Source of the DNA: an uncultured Lachnospiraceae bacterium
Lineage (GTDB): Bacteria > Bacillota > Clostridia > Lachnospirales > Lachnospiraceae
DNA: 64,000 nt
Assembly (NCBI GenBank): GCA_902775895.1
Contig: CACYNO010000002.1
Coordinates: 124,001 to 188,000, forward strand
Direction of reading: 5' to 3'
The first letter of the stretch is position 1, and each line of letters opens with the position of its first letter. Below the pieces are notes generated by a model that did not search any database, was not told the DNA's origin, and worked only from the letters and a program-made list of their open reading frames with translations. The position numbers and the translations under genes were made by a program. Positions 57,388-64,000 of this stretch are shown here, in pieces.

Positions 57388-59988
57388 ATGAAGAAAGGAT
57401 TTAAGATATTTGCCATACTGACGGCACTGGCTATGATGATAAGCCTGATCCCGGCCAGCAGTTTCGCAAATGATGATGTTATGAAGTTCTCGGTGACCGT
57501 CATTAAAGGTAAAGCCGATAAGGATAATGCAGAGGTCGGGGAAGAGGTAAAGATTACTGCAAGTACCCCGGATCCCGGAAAGTTCTTTAGATGCTGGGAG
57601 AGCAATGCTGATATTGCATTTTATATGCCAACATATCCTGAAACCGGCTTCGCAATGATCAAAAGCAATGTGACGGTCACGGCGACCTACGGGGATGTGC
57701 TGATCGGAGACATCGCTGATCAGGAGTACACCGGTGAGACATTAACGCCGGAGGTTAGTGTGGCGCTTAATGGCGTGGAAAAGGATTTGTTTGAGGGAAC
57801 AGACTATGATGTAAGCTTCAAGAATAACGTGAACGCCGGCACCGCCACTGCAACCGTGACACTTAAAGGTGATTGGGTGGGAAGTGGCAGCAAAGATTTC
57901 AAGATCACTCCCGCCGATATCTCAGATGCGCAGATCACGGTTGAAGATCAGGTGTATGACGGTTCGGAGCTTGAGCCGGTGCCAACGGTGACCTGGCACG
58001 GAAATGTTGTAAGTGATGGTGACTACAAAGTTGAGTACAAAAACAATGTGGATGTGGGCACGGCAACTGTTACCGTCACAGGTAAGCAAAACTTTAAGGA
58101 TACAACCGGTAAAAGCGAAACCTTTAATATCACTAAACGCCCGATCACATTTACCGGTGTTTCGGAGACAAAGGAGTACACAGGATCTGAGATAGAGATA
58201 ACCGTCCTTGAGATAGTCGGTCTGGCAATAGACCATACCCACAACGTATTATTTTCCGCAACGGGGATCAATGCGGGGAAATACGAAGGTATGATCACGC
58301 CTGTAAAGGACGTGGTAATAAGGAGCGGCGGCACGGATGTAACAAAGAACTATGATGTGGCTGTGGAAAACGGTGCACTTACCATAGACCCAACCGATGA
58401 ACCTTTCGAGATCAGCTTAGAGGGTTCAGAGTACACCTACGACGGTACCGGAAAAGCCATAACCAACAGCCCGGCGAGTACGGCAAAGACAGGTACGACA
58501 AGTTTTGCATATTCATTCGAAAAAGACGGGGAATATGTCGATGATCTCTCAAGCCTTACCAAGACCGAGGTGGGAACTTACACAGTCTATGTGATGGCGA
58601 CTAATCCCAATTACAGCAAGGATGCCACAACCACCGCGACCCTGACGATAAACAAACGCCCGGTTAATTTTACAGGCAAGTCAGAGACTAAAGAATACAC
58701 AGGCTCAGAGATAGAGATATCCACAGTAGAAGAGGAAGGCCTTGCAAAAGACCACACGCATAATGTGACATTTTCCGCAAAGGGTACCGATACCGGAGAG
58801 TACGAGGGTACCATAACACAGGTGAAGGATGTGGTAATAAAGAGCGGAGAGGCTGATGTGACGGCAAATTATGATATCACGGTAACGAATGGTACATTGA
58901 CTATCCAACAGGATCCGGAGAAGAAGTTAGAAGTATCCCTGAAAGGCGGGACATTTGTCTACGACGGAAGGACGCATTCACTACCCGACGGAGCCACCAC
59001 CAATGCATCCACCGGGGAAACAAAGATAGAGTACAGTAAGGACGGAGAGGCATGGACTGACGACTTTACAAGTCTGACCGCCACAAACGTAGCTGACAGC
59101 TGCACGGTAAAGGTGCGCGCCACAAACCCCAACTATGCAAACACAGCCGAAGGCAGTGCAAACCTTACTATAGAAGCTGCCAAGGCGACCATTACAGTAG
59201 CAGATGCAAAAAAGGTTAAGGGAGAGGCGGATCCTGTTTTCACCGGAACAGTGGAGGGCCTTGTGGCCGAAGGGGATCTGGGTGCTATCACATACAGACG
59301 AACTAACACAGGTGAGTTACCGGGGACTTATAAGAGCGTGATCACGGCAGATCATACCGCCAACGGAAACTACCATGTGACGGTAAATGACGGCAGCTTT
59401 ACAATTGAGCCCGCAAAAGCAGCTGTATATGGGGTAGTCTCCGGAGAAGGAAGTTCTTGGACAGAAGATGCAAGCGGTACATTAACATTTGTTTTCAAAC
59501 GAAGTGAAAATGATGAAGACACGTATGACCGTTTTATCGGAGCCAGATATGATGGTAAACCCCTGACAAAGGAGGATAATAAAGGAATACCAAACTGGAC
59601 AGCACATAAGGGAAGCCTGATCATCGACCTGCAGCCCACATTTTTGGAGACTCTTGAAGCGGGCAGGCACACCCTGACCGCAATGTTTGATGACGGCAGT
59701 GCGACGGCGGAATTTTTCATCAGGGAGAAAGAAAGGCCAACAGAAGAGCCGACGGAGGAACCAACAGAAGAACCGACAGAAACCCCGACGGAAGCTCCGA
59801 CAGAGAAGCCGTCTGATGATAATAAAAAGCCGGAGCCTGAAAAAGAAGAACAGAAACCTGCTGCTCCTAAGAAGTCGGCTGAGACGGGAGATACAGGAAA
59901 CGCATGGATCTGGTGGATAATGATCCCGGCAGCAGCTACAGGGATCATAGCTACGGTGATATTTACTAAAAAGAAAGCCGGGAAATGA
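57388..59988 (+). CDS. Sortase-anchored surface protein with MBG/YDG-type repeat domains
   Basis: 866 residues. The signal peptide (KKGFKIFAILTALAMMISLIPASSFA|ND) is conventional. The body has an early region ending YGDVLIGDI, two units with the (Y/F)KNNV(N/D)(A/V)GTATVTV(T) wording, two long units with TGxSETKEYTGSEIEI...HNVxFSAxGxxxGxYEGxIT, two Y-(T/V)-YDG...TNPNY units and an MBG-like unit (KATITVADAKKVKGEADPVFTGTVEGL). A PTEEP repeat stalk follows, then SAETGD, a membrane helix (WIWWIMIPAAATGIIATVIF) and KKKAGK. The duplicated blocks (about 58080-58390 and 58630-58900) are close copies. A wall-linked adhesin or stalk protein is likely. Confidence 0.88.
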   Translation: MKKGFKIFAILTALAMMISLIPASSFANDDVMKFSVTVIKGKADKDNAEVGEEVKITASTPDPGKFFRCWESNADIAFYMPTYPETGFAMIKSNVTVTATYGDVLIGDIADQEYTGETLTPEVSVALNGVEKDLFEGTDYDVSFKNNVNAGTATATVTLKGDWVGSGSKDFKITPADISDAQITVEDQVYDGSELEPVPTVTWHGNVVSDGDYKVEYKNNVDVGTATVTVTGKQNFKDTTGKSETFNITKRPITFTGVSETKEYTGSEIEITVLEIVGLAIDHTHNVLFSATGINAGKYEGMITPVKDVVIRSGGTDVTKNYDVAVENGALTIDPTDEPFEISLEGSEYTYDGTGKAITNSPASTAKTGTTSFAYSFEKDGEYVDDLSSLTKTEVGTYTVYVMATNPNYSKDATTTATLTINKRPVNFTGKSETKEYTGSEIEISTVEEEGLAKDHTHNVTFSAKGTDTGEYEGTITQVKDVVIKSGEADVTANYDITVTNGTLTIQQDPEKKLEVSLKGGTFVYDGRTHSLPDGATTNASTGETKIEYSKDGEAWTDDFTSLTATNVADSCTVKVRATNPNYANTAEGSANLTIEAAKATITVADAKKVKGEADPVFTGTVEGLVAEGDLGAITYRRTNTGELPGTYKSVITADHTANGNYHVTVNDGSFTIEPAKAAVYGVVSGEGSSWTEDASGTLTFVFKRSENDEDTYDRFIGARYDGKPLTKEDNKGIPNWTAHKGSLIIDLQPTFLETLEAGRHTLTAMFDDGSATAEFFIREKERPTEEPTEEPTEEPTETPTEAPTEKPSDDNKKPEPEKEEQKPAAPKKSAETGDTGNAWIWWIMIPAAATGIIATVIFTKKKAGK

Positions 59989-60001
59989 TTGACCAAGATC
60001 A

Positions 60002-60056
60002 AACCGGCAATTAGCGCCGGTTACGGGAGATAAAAAATACTTCCCACTTTTTTTTG
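60002..60056 (+). terminator. Terminator region after the second surface protein
   Basis: AACCGGC pairs with GCCGGTT (60002-60022). A second weak hairpin (GGGA with TCCC, about 60025-60045) is followed by ACTTTTTTTT. Termination is probable, with the exact element uncertain. Confidence 0.5.
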
Positions 60057-60063
60057 CATGAGT

Positions 60064-60069
60064 TATAAT
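60064..60069 (+). promoter_or_regulatory. -10 element upstream of the GMP synthase subunit
   Basis: TATAAT 35 bases before the ATG at 60104; no convincing -35 box. Confidence 0.4.
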
Positions 60070-60103
60070 GTAAAGTCAGAAAAAGGGCAGATTGGAGATC
60101 ATC

Positions 60104-61087
60104 ATGGAAGAAAATAAAAGACCGAAAGACATGAAAAGAATAGATAACCCTGAGCTTGCGGAAAGCTTCATTGCAGAGCAGGTGAAAAAAGTAAAAGCGC
60201 AGGTGGGAGATAAAAAGGTGCTTCTTGCACTGTCGGGAGGCGTGGACTCATCGGTGGTGGCGGCATTACTTATCAAAGCCATCGGGAAAAACCTCGTGTG
60301 TGTCCATGTAAACCATGGACTTCTGCGAAAGGGCGAGCCTGAGCAGGTAGTTAAGGTTTTCAGGGATGAAATGGACGCAAACCTTATCTATGTTGATGCT
60401 TCCGAGAGATTTTTAAGCAAGCTGGAAGGAGTGGAAGATCCCGAGCAGAAGAGAAAGATCATCGGTGCCGAGTTTATTGAGGTTTTTGCGGAGGAAGCCG
60501 CAAAGCAGGAGGGGATAGAGTTCCTCGCCCAGGGAACCATTTACCCGGATATCCTGGAGAGCGACGGCGTAAAGGCCCATCACAATGTGGGCGGACTTCC
60601 AAAAGACCTGCAATTTGAGCTGGTAGAGCCGGTAAGGCTTTTATATAAGGATGAGGTTCGTATGGTGGGAAAGACCCTGGGTCTTCCCGACAGCATGGTC
60701 TACCGTCAGCCCTTCCCGGGTCCGGGTCTCGGCGTAAGATGTCTGGGTGCCATAACCCGCGACAGACTGGAAGCAGTCCGTGAATCCGATGCTATCCTCA
60801 GGGAGGAATTTGCAAAAGCCGGACTTGAGGGCAAGGTTTGGCAGTACTTTACGGCAGTACCTGATTTCAGATCCGTGGGGGTATCAGCTGACGGGAAACG
60901 CAGCTTTGCATATCCCGTGATAATACGTGCGGTAAATACCGTGGATGCCATGAGTGCCACCATAGAAGAAATACCTTATGATCTGCTGGGCAGGATAGTG
61001 GAGCGCATCACCAGTGAAGTGGAAGGTGTGAACAGGGTACTTTATGACCTGACACCGAAACCCGTGGGGACGATAGAGTGGGAATAA
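60104..61087 (+). CDS. guaA: GMP synthase ATP-pyrophosphatase subunit (stand-alone, no glutaminase domain)
   Basis: 327 residues from the ATG at 60104, which follows GGAG by six bases. It converts XMP to GMP using ATP and ammonia. The PP-loop [16 protein letters not shown], the [40 protein letters not shown] blocks and the C-terminal dimer motif ([13 protein letters not shown]) are all typical. The N-terminal class I glutaminase (about 190 residues) of ordinary bacterial GuaA is absent, and the upstream sequence is a terminator and promoter, so it is not just a wrong start. Two-subunit GMP synthases are known in archaea; the glutaminase partner is not in this window. Confidence 0.9.
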   Translation: MEENKRPKDMKRIDNPELAESFIAEQVKKVKAQVGDKKVLLALSGGVDSSVVAALLIKAIGKNLVCVHVNHGLLRKGEPEQVVKVFRDEMDANLIYVDASERFLSKLEGVEDPEQKRKIIGAEFIEVFAEEAAKQEGIEFLAQGTIYPDILESDGVKAHHNVGGLPKDLQFELVEPVRLLYKDEVRMVGKTLGLPDSMVYRQPFPGPGLGVRCLGAITRDRLEAVRESDAILREEFAKAGLEGKVWQYFTAVPDFRSVGVSADGKRSFAYPVIIRAVNTVDAMSATIEEIPYDLLGRIVERITSEVEGVNRVLYDLTPKPVGTIEWE

Positions 61088-61119
61088 TAAACAGACCGGT
61101 ATTATAAGTGCATAAAAAT

Positions 61120-61160
61120 ACCCCGGTGTCTGACTTAAAGTGTCAGTAACCGGGGTGTTT
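61120..61160. terminator. Bidirectional terminator between convergent genes
   Basis: ACCCCGGT and CTGAC pair with GTCAG and ACCGGGGT. The A-rich left flank and T-rich right flank suit both the GMP synthase gene and the minus-strand rubrerythrin gene. Confidence 0.75.
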
Positions 61161-61171
61161 ATTTATTAAAA

Positions 61172-61711
61172 TTAGAAGTATCTGTCAAGTAATCCTTTGA
61201 AGGCTTTGCCGTGGCGGGCTTCGTCTCTTGCCATCTCATGAACGGTGTCATGGATAGCATCAAGACCCTGCTCCTTAGCCATCTTTGCAAGCTCAGTCTT
61301 TCCTGCGGTAGCGCCGTTCTCAGCTGCTACTCTCATCTCAAGGTTCTTCTTTGTTGAGTCTGTAAGAACCTCGCCGAGAAGCTCTGCAAACTTAGCAGCA
61401 TGCTCAGCCTCTTCAAAAGCAGCTCTTCTCCAGTATTCGCCGATCTCGGGATATCCCTCCCTGTATGCAACACGGCTCATTGCAAGGTACATACCAACCT
61501 CTGAGCACTCACCGTTGAAGTTCTCGCGAAGACCTTCGATGATCTTGGGATCAACGTCCTTAGCGATACCTACAACATGCTCTGCAGCCCATGCCATATC
61601 CCCGTCATCCTGCTTCTTAAACTTGGATGCAGGTGCCTGACAGACAGGACACTTTTCAGGTGGCTGGTCACCTTCGTGTACATAACCGCATACTTCACAT
61701 ATCCATTTCAT
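61172..61711 (-). CDS. Reverse rubrerythrin (rubredoxin domain first)
   Basis: Peroxide or oxygen detoxification protein. The ATG at 61711 follows AAAGGAG; a TTG at 61729 overlaps that site and is disfavoured. 179 residues. The N-terminal rubredoxin domain shows [23 protein letters not shown], and the C-terminal ferritin-like domain has [40 protein letters not shown] and DEARHGKAF. The domain order is opposite to that of the rubrerythrin at 17861, which defines the revRbr group. It is directly downstream of a Fur/PerR regulator gene and a Fur-like box overlaps its promoter, so peroxide or iron control is likely. Confidence 0.92.
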   Translation of the reverse strand: MKWICEVCGYVHEGDQPPEKCPVCQAPASKFKKQDDGDMAWAAEHVVGIAKDVDPKIIEGLRENFNGECSEVGMYLAMSRVAYREGYPEIGEYWRRAAFEEAEHAAKFAELLGEVLTDSTKKNLEMRVAAENGATAGKTELAKMAKEQGLDAIHDTVHEMARDEARHGKAFKGLLDRYF

Positions 61712-61757
61712 ATCAATATCTCCTTTCAAAAATAAAAATAAGAGTGTCTACGTTCCT

Positions 61758-61785
61758 ATTGTAGCACTCTTTTTTAAAAAGTCAA
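61758..61785 (-). promoter_or_regulatory. Promoter for reverse rubrerythrin
   Basis: On the minus strand TTGACT (61785-61780) and TACAAT (61763-61758) are separated by 16 bases, about 47 bases before the start codon. Confidence 0.6.
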
Positions 61786-61802
61786 TAATAATAATCGTTA
61801 TT
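61784..61802 (-). promoter_or_regulatory. Fur/PerR-like operator at the reverse rubrerythrin promoter
   Basis: AATAATAATAATCGTTATT matches the Fur consensus GATAATGATAATCATTATC at 15 of 19 positions and forms an inverted repeat. It overlaps the -35 box, so binding would block RNA polymerase. The adjacent gene at 61824 encodes a Fur-family protein. Confidence 0.55.
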
Positions 61803-61823
61803 ATTTTATTTAATTTCCCACTG

Positions 61824-62225
61824 TCACTTTTTTTTCTTACATTCATCACATATCCCGTAGAAAAATGTAACGTGACCCGTGATCTCTCCGCAGTCAGTAT
61901 GCTTTCTGGCACCGTCAAGGATTTTTTTTTCGTAGTCGGCATCGTCCATCTCGATGTCTGCGATCTTACCGCACTCATTACATTGGAAATGGTAATGGGG
62001 CTTTAAGTTGCAGTCGAAGTGGACCGAGCCGTCACTGCAGGGGACGGTGATGGCCTCCCCTTTGTCCACCAGAAAGGAAAGATTCCTGTAGACCGTGCCC
62101 AGGCTGATCTTCGGATACTCTTTTACCACATTGTTGTAAACCACTTCGGCAGTAGGGTGATCCTTTCTTGAATATAAAAATTCTTTGATGGCTTCCCGCT
62201 GCCTGGAAAATTTTACCGCAGCCAT
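61824..62225 (-). CDS. Fur family transcriptional regulator, probably PerR-like
   Basis: 133 residues from the ATG at 62225, preceded by GGAGGAA. The N-terminal winged helix shows RQREAIKEFLYSRKDHPTAEVVYNNVVKEYPKISLGTVYRNLSFLVDKGE, and the dimerisation domain has HFDCNLKPHYHFQCNECGKIADIE. The structural zinc site CNEC...CDEC is complete. Placement next to a rubrerythrin gene favours a PerR-type peroxide sensor over an iron sensor, but the distinguishing residues cannot be settled by eye. Confidence 0.85.
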   Translation of the reverse strand: MAAVKFSRQREAIKEFLYSRKDHPTAEVVYNNVVKEYPKISLGTVYRNLSFLVDKGEAITVPCSDGSVHFDCNLKPHYHFQCNECGKIADIEMDDADYEKKILDGARKHTDCGEITGHVTFFYGICDECKKKK

Positions 62226-62259
62226 AACTTCCTCCGTTCCCAAAACAAAAACAATATTC

Positions 62260-62283
62260 ATTATCAATATCTCTTATGATAAT
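62260..62283 (-). promoter_or_regulatory. Inverted repeat upstream of the Fur/PerR gene
   Basis: ATTATCA and TGATAAT are perfect 7-bp inverted repeats separated by ten bases. GATAAT half-sites are typical of Fur-family operators, so autoregulation is possible. Confidence 0.4.
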
Positions 62284-62303
62284 AAACCTTTTTCGGAAAA
62301 AAA

Positions 62304-63380
62304 TCAAACGGCGTCGATAATATCCACTATCTTTTGTATGGCGTTGTTCATTTCGCTTTTTTCCATCTTTTCTATATAAGACTCTTTGTTCAGATACAGA
62401 TTGTTGATGGCGGATAGAAATGTCTCGGGAGTAAGGTCTTCCTCCTCCAGGACATCCGAATAACCGCTGTTCTTAAAGGAAGCGGCGTTTAAGATCTGGT
62501 CTCCCCGGCTTGCGCTTGCGGGAAGGGGTATCAGGAGATTTGGCTTGTGAAGGGTAAGAAGCTCAAATATGGTGTTGGATCCGGCTCTTGAGATGACCAG
62601 GTCCGCCATTGCAAAAAGATCCTTCATCTCTTCATCGGCGTATTCAATCTGTACATATCCGCGTATATCATTATAACGTTCGTCGCCCTTTCCCTTACCG
62701 CAAAGGTGTACTACGTTAAAAGTCTTTAAAAGCTCGGGAAGGATGCTCCAGAGAGCTTCGTTTAAGTTCTTTGCTCCGGTGCTGCCTCCCGTGACCAGGA
62801 TCACGGGCTTGTTATCCCCGGTAAGTCCCGTAAATCTGTGTCCGATGATACTGCTTCCTGCGATAAGCTCACTTCTTACGGGAGTTCCCGTAAGTACGGC
62901 TTTTTCCTCAGGCACATACTTTATGGTCTCGGGGAAGGTGCAGCAGATGACCGATGCGTGGCGCATGGCTATCTTATTAGCAAGTCCCGGTGTTATGTCT
63001 GATTCGTGTATGATCACGGGGATACCTAAATGTCCCGCAGCCACAACCACGGGGACGGATACAAAGCCGCCTTTGGAAAATACCACGTCGGGCTTAAGCT
63101 GGCGCAGTATTTTTTTTGCTTCATTGTATCCTTTGATAACACGAAAAGGATCGGTGATATTCTTTGCGCTCATGTAGCGCCTGAATTTCCCCGATGATAT
63201 CTCGTAGTATCTTATACGTTGTTTTCTGATAAGTTCTTTTTCTATTCCGTCCTTTGAGCCTATGTAGGCTATAAGGTATTCTTCAAGTCTAAGCTCGGGC
63301 AGCAGTGCGATATTTGGCATAACATGCCCTGCGGTGCCGCCACCCGTCATTACAAGACGGCGTTTTCTCTGAATGCTCAT
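62304..63380 (-). CDS. murG: MurG, UDP-GlcNAc:lipid I N-acetylglucosaminyltransferase
   Basis: Peripheral membrane GT28 enzyme that makes lipid II for peptidoglycan. The ATG at 63380 follows CGGAGGA; 358 residues, the normal length. Motifs: TGGGTAGHVMPNIAL at the N-terminus, SKGGFVSVPVVVAA, HESDITPGLANK, TGGSTGAKNLNEAL, and the UDP-GlcNAc site SRAGSNTIFELLTLHKPNLLIPLP with RGDQ further on. It stands outside a dcw-type division cluster. The Fur/PerR gene follows 78 bases later on the same strand. Confidence 0.92.
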   Translation of the reverse strand: MSIQRKRRLVMTGGGTAGHVMPNIALLPELRLEEYLIAYIGSKDGIEKELIRKQRIRYYEISSGKFRRYMSAKNITDPFRVIKGYNEAKKILRQLKPDVVFSKGGFVSVPVVVAAGHLGIPVIIHESDITPGLANKIAMRHASVICCTFPETIKYVPEEKAVLTGTPVRSELIAGSSIIGHRFTGLTGDNKPVILVTGGSTGAKNLNEALWSILPELLKTFNVVHLCGKGKGDERYNDIRGYVQIEYADEEMKDLFAMADLVISRAGSNTIFELLTLHKPNLLIPLPASASRGDQILNAASFKNSGYSDVLEEEDLTPETFLSAINNLYLNKESYIEKMEKSEMNNAIQKIVDIIDAV

Positions 63381-63482
63381 AAAAAATCCTCCGATTAAAA
63401 CGATTTTAGCATGGTAAGAATTGAAATAAAAGCATGGCTTTGATAAAATTGACAAAATAATTAAATTTTCGGAGAAAAGGAT

Positions 63483-64000
63483 ATGACAGGAATTATCGGA
63501 GCAATGCAGGAAGAGGTTCAGGAGCTTGTGGAAGCCATGGAGGTGGAGAGGACCGAGACCAAAGCCGGCATGGAGTTTTTTTGCGGAACTCTTGAGGGTT
63601 GTGAGGCAGTGGTGGTGCGCTGCGGCATAGGCAAGGTAAACGCCGCCGTATGTACACAGATCCTTATTGATGATTTTGATGTTGACAGGATAATAAACAC
63701 GGGGATAGCAGGATCCCTTGATGCTTCAATAGACATAGCAGACGTGGTGGTGTCGGAAGATCTGGTGCATCACGACATGGATGCCACGGGATTCGGTTAT
63801 CCCAAGGGTCAGATCCCGAGAATGGATACTCTTTCATTTAAAGCAGAAGAAGAGATGATAGCGGATGCCCTGAGAGCCTGTGAGACGGCAGTTCCCCATA
63901 TAGGTATACACAAGGGGAGGATAGTAAGCGGAGACCAGTTCGTATCGGATCCGGTAAAAAAGAAAGATATCATTGATAATTTCCAAGGGAAATGTACCGA
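63483..64000 (+). CDS. mtnN: 5'-methylthioadenosine/S-adenosylhomocysteine nucleosidase (partial, runs off the window)
   Basis: First 172 codons. It hydrolyses MTA and SAH to adenine and the thioribose. The N-terminus MTGIIGAMQEEVQELVEAM (catalytic Glu in AMQEE), CGIGKVNAA, NTGIAGSLD and the segment GRIVSGDQFVSD are diagnostic for MtnN/Pfs. The final Asp-containing motif lies beyond the window edge. It is divergent from murG. Confidence 0.92.
   Translation, partial: MTGIIGAMQEEVQELVEAMEVERTETKAGMEFFCGTLEGCEAVVVRCGIGKVNAAVCTQILIDDFDVDRIINTGIAGSLDASIDIADVVVSEDLVHHDMDATGFGYPKGQIPRMDTLSFKAEEEMIADALRACETAVPHIGIHKGRIVSGDQFVSDPVKKKDIIDNFQGKCT

Overview
The window looks like chromosome from an anaerobic Gram-positive bacterium of the class Clostridia, most likely a Lachnospiraceae member. 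The support is pyruvate:ferredoxin oxidoreductase, two rubrerythrins next to a Fur/PerR-type regulator, a KamA-family radical SAM enzyme, a clostridial-type Tad/Flp pilus cluster with a DUF6382-like protein, sortases with LPxTG-like surface proteins, and AAGGAGG-type ribosome binding sites. The family assignment is inference; no rRNA gene is present to settle it.

Layout. 1-3984: end of a peptide/nickel-type ABC importer (permease and two ATPases) followed by a MATE exporter. 3985-5889: a gene remnant, then overlapping class C and class B/D-like sortases. 5957-6472: a YkgJ-like cysteine-cluster protein on the minus strand. 6571-14965: a ten-gene Tad/Flp pilus operon (TadZ, CpaF/TadA, TadB, TadC, Flp pilin, TadE/G-like proteins, prepilin peptidase, DUF6382-like protein) with a clear promoter and a possible operator dyad. 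15033-17199: RarA and a patatin-like phospholipase. 17185-17754: two large palindromic repeats. 17861-22817: rubrerythrin, two paralogous exported low-complexity proteins, a TtcA-like PP-loop enzyme, a CofE-like ligase and thioredoxin. 23204-31071: PFOR, tRNA-Arg(CCU), KamA-like enzyme, GT2 glycosyltransferase, tRNA-Cys(GCA), sugar nucleotidyltransferase and a truncated Rpn/PD-(D/E)XK gene beside another palindromic repeat. 31123-57091: a repeat-bearing upstream region and one uninterrupted gene of about 8,440 codons for a giant cell-wall-anchored adhesin. 57388-59988: a second wall-anchored protein. 60104-64000: stand-alone GMP synthase ATP-PPase subunit, reverse rubrerythrin with a Fur/PerR-like box, the regulator, MurG and the start of an MTA/SAH nucleosidase.

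How parts may work together (inference): the two sortases are candidates to anchor or polymerise the two surface proteins, whose sorting motifs are SPETG and SAETG. The Tad pilus is a second, separate surface appendage. The giant protein carries about 39 Ig-like Cna-B or FctA-type domains, a C-terminal InlB-type repeat array, inserted loop cassettes (including a recurrent YxDxxGxxYV...YY...PQP module) and a signal peptide that lies behind about 350 residues of mostly Ala/Lys/Glu-rich helix.

The most novel-looking signals are the palindromic repeat family (three full copies at 17185-17474, 17517-17754 and 30406-30617, two left-half copies, two probable relics), whose arms differ between copies while keeping complementarity, and the architecture of the giant adhesin.
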